The notes under the pieces are model-generated. The model was not told the DNA's origin, searched no databases, and saw nothing but the letters and a program-made list of their open reading frames with translations. Positions 12,299 to 24,200 of a DNA stretch of 64,000 nt are shown here, piece by piece. The stretch's first letter is position 1, and each line of letters starts with the position of its first letter. Both the position numbers and the translations under genes were made by a program. The stretch is from Nepenthes gracilis (lineage: Eukaryota; Streptophyta; Magnoliopsida; Caryophyllales; Nepenthaceae). Where the stretch lies: positions 12,992,901-13,056,900 of the forward strand of contig BSYO01000033.1 in NCBI GenBank assembly GCA_033239525.1. The letters are read 5' to 3'.

Positions 12299-15200
12299 CT
12301 GGAAACAAATCAAAGTAGAACACAATTGTTTCCACCACATCGTCAATTCGAACATGGGCAAGAAGAAAATATAAGGTTTCATAGTAGCCTATTTGGCTAA
12401 GCTAGGGCGTCTTCCTAAGTGCTATCTCAATATGACAAAATTTCAAGCTTCAGCATGGATGAAAATATCCATATTTGCATCAGTATCTATCGTAGCCATA
12501 TTACTATCGGATATAAAACAATAATATCAGTATTGGATATACTAAAATAACAAAAAAATTTAGAAATCTTAAACTGGCAAAGCCGTATCAGCCAATATAT
12601 TATTGATATGGATACACATCGTGATCACGGTATTGAAAAATATTGGTATTGTGTAGCCCCGATACTGATACATATTACCGTATATTGCCGATACGATATA
12701 ATATCGCAATATTGTTTGGACATTGGGAAGCCAGATATCAATATATATCAACTGATATTTACATCAATGATACTAACCCAAGTAACAAGGTTCTCCTGGC
12801 CAGATGGCTGCGACATATCAACGGGCTTTCTTCCTGTCAGCAACTCGAGGAGTACAACCCCATAGCTGTAAACATCACTTTTTACGAGTAGATGGCCCGT
12901 CATAGCATACTCGGGGGCCACATACCTGATCAGTCGTTCCATCCATCTTAGAACAATTTTGTAAGAAAACTAGCATGCTAAGAAGTGATAAAAGAAACGA
13001 CAAGACTAACCCAAACGTGCCCATCACTCGAGTCGATAAATAATTCGTCCTTCCTTCAGGAGCTAGTTTGGCAAGGCCAAAATCAGCAACCTTAGCGTGG
13101 AAATTATTCTCAAGCAGTATATTTGATGCCTTGAAATCTCTGTGGATAACACACGGCTGTGAGTCCTCGTGCAAGTATACAAGTCCTCTTGCAGCATCAA
13201 GGGCAATCTTCATTCTGGTGTCCCAATCCAAGGGACAATTAACTCCCAGTGGCCCTGATGCAAAAGAAAGACATTCAATACAATCGGTAAATGTGTCGGC
13301 TGCAACTATATTAGTATTAAAAATATCGAATAATATATATTGATATCAGGTATATCAGAAGAAAAAAATTATGATAATTATAAGCCAACATGACCGTATT
13401 GGTCAATATATCAGCCTATAAACCGATGTTCTGAACATCGGCCGATATATCGTAATATATCGCCGATACAATAACATGTCATGATATTGTGGCAATATCA
13501 AAGGGGCCCCAGTATTTGCATCTATAATTTATACAAATGACAGTTTTTTTTTCCTGATTCTTTTAAGAATTAAAAGCTGTAAAAAGAGCAGTGATATATC
13601 TTTGATGAATAAGCCAATTACCATGAAGCCATGCCTCCAAACTACCATTCGGAACAAGCTCATAACAAAGCAAATTTTGTGAGGAGTCCCGGCTACAATA
13701 GTATCCCACAAGTTTAACAAGATTGCGGTGATGTAACCGGCTAAGCATTTCGACCTCGACCAAGAACTCCTTATCGCCTTGTTGCCCACCATTAGCAAGA
13801 CTCTTGATCGCAACAGCCGTACCATCACTCAGCACACCCTTGAAAACTCTGCCAAACCCGCCCTCTCCGAGTATGTTGGCAGGTTCAAAATTGTTCGTCG
13901 CTTCCTTCAAATCTTCATATGACAGAAGACGAATACTCGTAGGGTAAGGAAGGTATATACCGCCATCTTGAGCGGCGTCAATGGTTCTTGGATTTGCTAT
14001 AAATCAAAGAAATAAAAATCTATTTAAAACATTGCAAGAATTACATGCAAGTAGACTACAATGTTATCAGTAATCAAATATTTCCAAGAGTTTCTTCTTG
14101 CATTCATGGTGATAATTTCCAAAGCTTATCTGTTCGATGCAAGTAGTACATCATTGGAATGCCTTCACTGATGAAATTTCACACAAAGGAACCATTAACA
14201 CGTGGTTTTGTTGAATTCATCTGTTGAAAAATACTTAAAATTTTCGCTACCTTACAGAAAATTTTTCAGGAATTATAGAAAACTAAGATTTTCAACTCAT
14301 CAACAAGACGTCAGCAACATCAGCAAATGTGCCATCACTTAATGTTCGATATACAGATAACCCTTCACTGTTCTACTAAATTAGGGGAAACATTGATCAA
14401 CCAAATTAAAATATTAGTTTGGTATCTCGATACAGGCCATCTCGGAAATAACTTTTCCCTCTCCCTAACTCAATGAAGTCACTCCACCCCTCCTATTCTC
14501 TCGAATCTCAATCAAACTGATCTCACTAGTGTAGCATTTGCCTGAGGCTGAAAATGCATAGACCATTGTTTCAAAAGAAAGAAAGCTATCAATAAGAAAA
14601 GGCTTATATTCCAACCAATCATGAACAAGATTGCCGCACAAGGAGGAAGAAAGAGAAGAATAAATAAAATAAAAATTGAAAAAGGGACCAAAACTACCTA
14701 AATCTGCATTCCCTTCATCGTCTAAAGAATGGACAGGTCTCTGAATTGCAACTGTTGAAATTGAAAGATTTAAGAATTCCAATATTAGTCCCTGTTTGTG
14801 TCTAGAATAAGAAATTATTGGGACATTTCTATATTTATTTTCAATTTCTTTTAGTGTCTTTGGAAGTAGTTTTAACTGTCCAAAGAAACATGTCAAACAC
14901 GAAAACCTCTTCATTGACGCTATTGTGCACACACCAATAAAAGTTCAACACGCCCCAAATCCGGTGAAAGTTGAACACAGGCCTGGCAGGTAAAACTGCT
15001 CCTTGACCAATAATAAACAATCATTTTTACATTGTTCTTTTTTTTGGGGTAGCTGAAGGAGGCAGTTGGGATAGATACAACAGCAAAAGAAATGTATAAT
15101 TACTAGAACACCCATTAAACCAACTAGAAAAGCCAGTAGAAGATCGTTCTTCTTTAGCAAGTTCATGCTGCTCAGTGAGCAGCCCGTCAAAAAGTCTTTA

Positions 15201-18200
15201 TCTGATAAAGCAAAAGGTATTGGTTTTTGCTGCTAGCTGAGAAAGGCTTTCCTTCCTCATTCTTCTATGCCAAGAATGATCCAATTTCATCTTGTGAAGC
15301 TGATATGTACAATCTCAAGAGCTCTCCATCCCTTGGTGGCATCAAAACAGGCCTGTTGGTCAGATATTTCTTAATTTCATCGAACGTTTACTAGTGCACT
15401 TCCTCCCACACGAACTCTTCTGAGTCCTTTAGTTTAAGCAGGAAGACAATGGTTGAAGTTTTACTAAGAGATTTGATAAAAATCGGCACAAGAAATGAAT
15501 CTGGTCGATCAATCTCTGCAGTTTCACTGACCTAACAGCCAATAAACTACGGCTGGAATCAGGTTTTCCTATTTATTTTCACTTCCTTATAGGCACCTCT
15601 AGAAAGCTTTGGAACGGCTGTTTCACTGACTTCGCATGTCTGGACATTGGACCTTCTTCAAACTGGCCTTTGAACTTTAGCAAATAGTATATTGGATAGA
15701 ATGGAGAGAGCTCGTTTAGCAAATTGTATTAAAAAAAGAAAACAAAACCTAAGGCCTGTTTGGTATTTGTTTTGCTTTTGATTTAAAATCATTTTGCTTA
15801 AGCTGTGTGTCTACTATTCAAAACCATAAGCTATGTTTGATTCAACATTTCATTTCTCTTTTGCTTCTGTATTCTGCTTTGTTTTTGTTACTTCCTTGAA
15901 TTTTCCCCGCCTCCCTTTTATCATCACATTATCACAAGACTTTCCCCACCTCCCGCTCCTCAAAAATAACTCACAATCAGAGGTCGGGAAGAGACAAAGA
16001 GAGACCACGGAAACACAATTTGATGAAAGAGTCCTTCCCATCTTCTTTGCCACCCAGTTCCTTTGGACAACCAAATATCAAGCACCTAATTTATAAGAGC
16101 CAGTAGCCAAACGGGTGACAATCATTGATGAAAATATAGGATGATACAATATATATTAGCCAACAAATATCCCTGATTCTAATATTTCTCAATACTGCAA
16201 TAATAGTGTGATATATTTCTGTATCATACAATACAGCTAATATATCAACTGATACAGCTTTGTTAGCTTAGAATTTTTAAATGTTTTTCATTCCTTAAAT
16301 CCAATACCAAAACGCATTGTCAAATACAAATATGACTATAATCGATACCAATACCGATATTTTCATCCATGGTGGCAATGCTTGAGATCCTAAATGTGTC
16401 TTCCATTTCTAAATGATTATCATTATGCAAAGGTTGAGATCATGAGGCATTGCTGAATAACTTCGCAGGCCATAAATGAAAATATCAGTATCAGTTGTAG
16501 CTTATTGGTCTCGGACAATACATATCAGTATCAAATAATCAGAAGAATAAAATTTTTTTAGAATCGTAAGTTGATAGGGTCGTATCGGCCAATATATTAC
16601 AATATATCACAATATATCACTTACGTGGCAGCATATCACGATATTATCGTAGTATCGGAAAATATCGATATTTGATGGTTCAATACCGATACACATTGGC
16701 CTATATTTACATCTATTGCAGACACTAACCAAGATGAAGAGAGCTCAGCTAGATATTCAACAAAAACTAGAACAGCACCAGAGTTATACCATACGAGCAA
16801 AGTGGATTGGCTGAGTGACATGGGCAAGCTCATTATAGCCTTAGCACATAGAACACAAAAAATTACTTCTCCCATGATCACACCCCCATCTAAAAAAGTA
16901 AGAGCTAATTGCTGCAGAATTTCAAAGATCCAATGTAAAAGGGTGGCAATGTTTTCAGAAGGCACAAAGTTTTCATCTGTTGGATTTGAACTTAGAGCTA
17001 GTAATCCACGGGAGGCAATGCTTGAGATGTTAGATGTGTCTTCCACATCAGACAATGAACATCATTATGCAGACCTTGAGATCATGAGGCATTGCTGAAG
17101 AATACTACAAACCATGGATGAAAATAGCAGATCGGTATCGGTCACGGTCATATTGGTATCTAATATATCAATTAATATGTATTGATATTAAATATAATAG
17201 TCAGAAAAAATATTTCTGAAAATCATAAGGTGACAAGGTTTTATCAACCGTATATGCCTATATTTTGAATATCAAACATATAAGATTATATTTTGAATAT
17301 CGGTCAATATATCGATTGTATTGGCCGATACAGAAACATATCAGAATATTATTATGGCATTGGAAAATATTCATATTGAGGGGGTTCAATACCGATAAAT
17401 ATAAGCTAATATGAACTGTATTGGTTGATATTTGCATCAAGCTACAGACACTAACCAAGATGAAGAGAGCTTAGCCGGATATTCAACAGAAAGTACAACT
17501 GCACCATAGCCATACCAGAGGGTCAAAATGGATGGCAGAGTGATGTGGGCAAGCTCATTATAGCCTTTGCATAGCAGAAAAAAAAAAAATTTACTTCTCC
17601 CATGATCACACACCCACCTAGAAAGGTATGAGCTAACTGCCGCTAAATTTCAAAGATTAAGGGTAAGGGGAAGGAAAAGTTTTTGGACGGTACGAAAATT
17701 TCATCCATTGTATTTGAATAGAAGCCATAGCATCAACATAAGATGGATAGGAGAGGCAAGAGAGAGAAAAGGCAGCGTGGGCAGAAGAGAGATAAAATGG
17801 CTTCATACCATGGATACAAATATCGGCTCATATAATACGTATCGGCCGGTATGTATTAGTTTCAAAGATCCCTAATACCGATGTTTTCTGATACAATGAC
17901 AATTTCATAATTTATTTTCGTATTAATTGATATTCAAAATATTAGCCAACACAGGTGATATTTAATTAATATATCAGTCAATACAGCCGATACATTGACA
18001 AATATAGGCCGGTCAACTTACGATTTTTTAAAAAAATTTTGTTCGATATATCCGAAATCAATACGTATTGCCCGATAATTTAATACTAATACGACTGCAA
18101 TCAATATTGATGCCGATATTTTTATCCATGCTTCATATCCTATCATCTTGAAAACTCTAAGCTCCAATGTTTTCTGTTTTGTATTTTTTTATTACACATC

Positions 18201-21200
18201 TTACAAATACAGCCACCTTTATTTATGTTGAAAAATGGACCTGTCACATATTCAGCAGAATTGGAAAGATTCCAAAGGAAAAATCAGCCCAACCTATTAT
18301 TTCCAGTTTTGAACGTATCTCCAGATTTGAGGAGATATGCTGCAGCTCACTGATTTAATAGTTTAGGGATCAATGTATTATTTCCTCTCCTCATTTAGCC
18401 GATGATATAGAATGATATATCTCCTACATGTCTTTTAATGCACTCTTGTACAAAGCAGTGAAGGCTCCGGTAGATAAAATACACCAAAGAATTTCTTCTT
18501 CTCAGAGACTGGTTTCAGCCTTCATAGTTGAAAATCTAGACCCTCTCAGCCTTCACTGCTAAGACACTCCATTCTAGCATTAATTGCTGAGAAAAAGGCC
18601 ATGATCTCATTGCTTCCTGCTGTTTTTTTTTTTTTTTTTTTGCAGCCTTAATTGCTGTCCACAGTGTCATTGATTTGCTGTTTTTTTCACAGTTTTAATT
18701 GCTGTCCACAGCATGTCATTGATTCTCAGTGTTGCAGGACCTTTTTTAGTACCAACAAGAAGTTATCACAAATAAGTATGAAATGTCAGAGACCATGACT
18801 ACAATGAAGTCATCACAAAAATCATGATTGGATGACCTAAAAGAGGAAGATGTGGAAAAACACTGAGAACTTCTAAACTCTTTGAACACACCCTTTAATA
18901 TGTGCTCATTTGCAAACTCATGTATGTACTTTAGCTCTTATGTTCTCGGTGCCTCATTCCCCTCTCAGCTGGGCTCCTGGATAATATATTCTGGGGCCAT
19001 GGATCACATGACCACTTGCTCTACTCGATTCAAGACTCATAAACCAGTCTCTGGGAACAAAAAATTCATTGTTGCTGACGGATCTTCCATTGTAGTTGCA
19101 GGCCAAATGATTATATGTTTATTTCCCCTTACTCTTAAACGATGTTTTACATGTTCTGGGGCCATGGATCATATGACCACTTGCTCTACTCGATTCGAGA
19201 CTCATAAACCACGTCTTGGGAACAAAAAGATCATTGTTGCTGATGGATCTTCCATTGTAGTTGCAGGCCAAATGATTATATGTTTATTTCCCCTTACTCT
19301 TAAACGATGTTTTACACGTCCCAAAACTATCCACATATTGTATTTCCATCCACCACAATACTAAAGATTTGAATTGCAAAGTAATATTTTTTTGATACCC
19401 ATTGTCTTTTCTAGGATCAAACTACCGGGAGAATGATTGGCTTTAAGGAGAGAAAAAGACTTTACTATCTTGAATTTTTGAGCGGCCAAGAAGGACAAGT
19501 GCAAGGGTTGTCCATAGCTTGTACAACCAACACGTCCACTTCTTAAATTTGGCTCCAACATTTATGCCATCGGCACCCTCCTTTCCACCTCCTCAAAACC
19601 ATGTTCCCCACCTTGTTTTGAAGTATTAATGTTAGTAATTTTCACTGTACTAATTTAAGAAATATCACTCTGGGTCCTATCCTGTGAGTAATATTCATTC
19701 TATTATGCCTTTCTCGTTAATTGACGGTGATATTTGGGGTCCCTCTTGAATTTCCAATGTAACCAAATCCATGTTGTTCATCAACTTCATTGACGATTAC
19801 ACTAGAACAACATGGATGTTCCTTATAAAGGATAAATATGAGGTTGGCAACATCATCCTACCCTTTCATAAAATGATCCAAACCCAATTCAGAGTAGTCA
19901 TCAAAAGAATTAGATCAAATACTGTGCATGACTACTCTAATCAAACCCTGTCATCTTTCTTTCACAAAGAAGAAATTATCCATAAAGCCTCTTGTGCAAA
20001 CACACCAAAAGATGGAGTTGTCGAATGTAAGAATAGACATATCTTTAATGTTACCCATGCGCTCTTACTTCGCAATCATATTCCTAAATCCTTTTTTTTT
20101 TTTTTGGGGGTGTCCACATGGCTACATATCTTATCATCCAAATGCTCACTAGAACATTAGGAAACCAAAGCCCCTTGCAACTTTATTCAAGGACCACGCA
20201 TATCCAACAAACTACCTCTTATAATGTTTGGTTGTACATTGTTTGTTTCAATTCACTCACAAAACAGGGGCAAGCATGAGCACTGAAATGTGTCTTTTCT
20301 GGGTATTCCAATACAAAACCAGGGTATAAACGCTATCATCTTCCCACAAGAAAATTCTGTGTCCATGGATGTAAACTTTCAGGAACTCAAACCCTACTTC
20401 CAAGGCCCACTCCCCTATCTTTAGGGGATAATTTCTACTGAAGATAAGGATGAGTTGGAAGACTCTCATCCTTAACTAGTATACCCATAACTCACTCGAC
20501 CAGGCCTCCTGCAAATCAGTTAGATCTTCCCCCAACCAAGTCAAATTTGTTTACCAGCCCTCACCAATTCAGCAACCAGATCTGCCCACAGCCAAGCCAA
20601 TTTTGTTCATCCAGTAGTATAAGGTACGAATTTTAAATTATAATTTTAATCATGATTAATAAAGTTAAGATAATAAAGCTATTGAGGTCAAATGAAAAGT
20701 TGGGTCAAAGTCAATATTATGACCGGGTCACATCAGACTGAATGATGCCCAACAGACACCTAACACGCGCACATGTATGTTTGTGCAAAAAGGACACATA
20801 ATATCAACAAGTGCAGGGAACTAGTCCGTATTTTAGGCAAATTAGTCACACTTGATGCACACCAAGAGACGCATGTGCATATTCGTGGCAGAATGTACGC
20901 ACCTGACGCTCATCTGATTGACACTTTTTGCGTTGTACAACTTTTGTCTTAGCTTTTGATAAGCAAACATGCGCCAATTTTCTATATAAGGCCCCTTTGG
21001 CGGATTTTCAATTATTTTTGCCCGATTTTTAGAGATAAGAGAGAGAAAAAGAAGAGAATAAGAGAGAGAAGGAGAATCCAAGTAAATCTAAGGAAATTTT
21101 TGCTGATTTTAAGTATAAGGCAAGTGCATCTAAGTCCATCTTTCTCTTATTGCTATCTTTTTTGTTCTCTATGGGCATTTCTTATCTCAAATACTCATAT

Positions 21201-24200
21201 ATGTTATAATTTCATATTTAAGATGTTTATACCTCACATGCATGTACTCTCGTTTTCATTTTATATAATTTTTATGAAATTCATGACCTTATTTCATGCA
21301 CATTGTGTTTCTAAGTTAATATTCTGTAACAATACTCATATATGTTCTGAAATTCTACTTAAATGCTCTTACATGCTCTTGATTTTTGTATATATATTCT
21401 GCATGCCTTAAATTTTTAAGTATATGTTCTACCTGCCTTGAATTTACACTTAGTTGCTTCTGAATGCTTTGCAATTGAAAGAAAATGATGAAATTATACT
21501 AATTATACTCATTTTCCTGCAAATTCTGTCATGAACAATTTTTGCATGTTTGAATACTTCATAATATAAATTTTACATGTTTTAAAATTACATATTCAAG
21601 CTTCTTTAAGAATTATGATATATTGCATGCTAAGTATTTGAAAAATTAAGAAAGAAAATTCTACATAAGCTGAAAGATTAGATATTTTATTCGATATAAG
21701 AAAATATAAAAAACTATTTATATTTGCGTAGAATTTTTCATTTAATTATACATGAACCATTGTAAAAAATTGACGCAGATATATTATATGTCCTAGTATA
21801 TTACAGAGAAAATCGAGACTTGAATCTATCATTTGCGGGTATAAAGGGCGTTCGGGCCTAGCCCACCTACAGGTCATGAGTAATAGCGTATAGCATTTGA
21901 TCGTGTAGAAATATACATAACCCAAATTTTGATTATTCGTACATCTGTTGGTGAGGCCATTATTGACCCTTAGTCCATAAGTTTTGCATGCTTTAAGTAT
22001 AATTAGATGATACACAACTTAAGGAAAAATAATTTGATTATCAGCCTCACATTATGCAAAATATGTCATTGAATTTACATGTCACTGCATTTGATTTGAT
22101 CATATTTTATTTCGGCATGTTTTGATGTACCTATATGTTTAACTATGAAAATTATATACCTTATTAAGTATTTGGCTCAATCTTATTTTGATTTTTGCTT
22201 ATCTCTTTAAATTAACAGGCTTGGATTTACTTATAGGAGTTGGATCAAAGGGATGACTATTCTGGCACAATTTTAGGAATTTGGATATCTGTTTGTATAA
22301 ACAATATTGGAACAATAGCCTATGTTGATAGACTTCATTTATGTGGAGTTTAGTTGTTTGGTTGTCAATAATGTATGATGACGGTGATTGAGATATATTT
22401 TTGGTTATTCACAACAGTTAAATTTATGTTTTCATTTATTCTGATTTAGTATAGATATTTTTTCTTTCGAATGTTTCGAGGTTAGGTAATTGTTGGTATT
22501 TGGAGCCACTTATAGATGTGGCCTTTAGATCATGTAATTGAATTACTATTTTAATTCGGATCGGTTGTCAATATTCGATTTGCTGGTTCACGCCCGATGT
22601 TTATTGGGGTTTTATTTTGTCGGTAGACTTTTGTGTCTTAATGTTTAAATTGCTTTAAGTAAACAATTGAATTAAAATAAAATAAATTCAGCTTTGGGAT
22701 TTGGAATGTGACAAGCAGCAACCAACAAAAAAGAATATTTTGTAAGGGAAGCCGGAGAGGAATCCTGAAAAGTCACTACAAGTCTACTCAAGAAGGAACA
22801 AGTTCATCCATCATCCAAAACAGATCTATAAGCCCATATCAACCAATGATTCTACCCACTCTCCTCTCTCTTGTGATATTGCAAATAAATCGGTTCCATG
22901 TGAATCACAAGACTTAAAATACTTATAGCCATAAGGGAAGGTACCCAAACATATACTGAACACCCTATATCAACCTATGTTTCCTCTCATAGACTCTCCT
23001 TGAAGCATAGGCGTTTTGTTACCTTTATTAGCATTCCTTAACATCCCACAAGGCACTAAGGGATGAGAATCAGGTGTAAGCAATGAGGAAGAAAATGAGT
23101 GCTCTAGAGAAGAATAAAACATGGGAGATAGTTCAAGTTCTCGAAAAAGAAAAACGATCGGTTCTGTGCAAATGGGTATTGAACCTCAAATATAAAGCAG
23201 ATGGGTCACTAGAAAAATATAAAGCAAGATTGGCAGCTAAGGGATACACATAAACCTACAGCATTGACTACCAAGAGACGTTTGTCGTAGTGACAAAGAT
23301 AAATACCATAACGGTACGTTTGGTTGCTGGAATAGAATAAGGTGGGAATAGAATAGTTATTTCAAGGAATAGAATAGTTATTCCAAGTAATAGAAAAGGA
23401 TGGAATAGAGTTGGAATTGTTATTCTTATGTTTGGTTGTTGGAATAGAATAAGGTGGGAATTAGTATTCCATTGTTTGGTTTGTAGAATAGTATGAGGAA
23501 TAAGGTGGGAATAGTAATAATAATAATAATAATAATAATACTTTATAAATAATAATAATAATAAAATAAAATAAATAAATAATAATACCTAATAATTAAT
23601 AATAACAATAATAAATACAATAATAATAATAATAACAACATATAATGATAATAATACCTAATAATTAATAATAACAATAATAAATAATAATAACAATAAT
23701 AATAATAATAATAATAACAACATATAATAATAATAATACCTAATAAATAATAATAATAATAATAAATAATAATAATAACAATAAAAATAATAATAATAAT
23801 AATATAAAAAAATGGGAAAAGTTGGTGCCCTGGAATTCTTATTCCAGGGCAGGCTGCCATTGCAATTCCCACCAATTTGGTAGGAATCGTTATTCCCGAC
23901 TTTAAACCCAACCAAACAAAGGAATTCCTATTCCCGCGGGAATAGGAATTCCTTTCCTCCTTTATTCCACTAACCAAACACGTAGTAAGTGTCCTATTTT
24001 TCCTTGCAACTAATCTAGCTGGAGCCTACAACAATTCAACGTAAAGAATGCATTTTTATATGGGAACTTGGAAGAAGAAGAATACATCGAATTACCACTT
24101 GATATAGCCGGCCCATTTAATAATAACAAGGTGCATTGGTCAAAAAGGGCCCTGTACGGCTTGAAATAATCTCCTTGAACTTGTTTTGGGAGATTTACAG

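Larger units (their letters stand above)
16385..17735. repeat. Imperfect tandem duplication (unit about 650-730 bp)
   Basis: The gcaatgcttgagat block recurs at about 16,375 and 17,015. The cagacactaaccaagatgaa block recurs at about 16,719 and 17,445. Downstream, cttctcccatgatcacac recurs too. Each unit holds one palindromic repeat (16,470-16,718 and 17,107-17,440). The copies differ by many substitutions, so the duplication is old. Confidence 0.75.

Noticed and set aside
14465..14932. 155-codon minus-strand frame in the kinase intron
   Set aside because: No motif or family resemblance, and placing an exon here would break the correct phase join between 30,951 and 13,996.
14945..15190. Minus-strand frame with a hydrophobic stretch resembling a membrane helix
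   Set aside because: The real transmembrane exon is at 30,951-31,160. This frame has no suitable splice context or conserved motif.
23543..23977. Long minus-strand frame rich in Tyr
   Set aside because: It is the translation of the (AAT)n tract inside the MITE.
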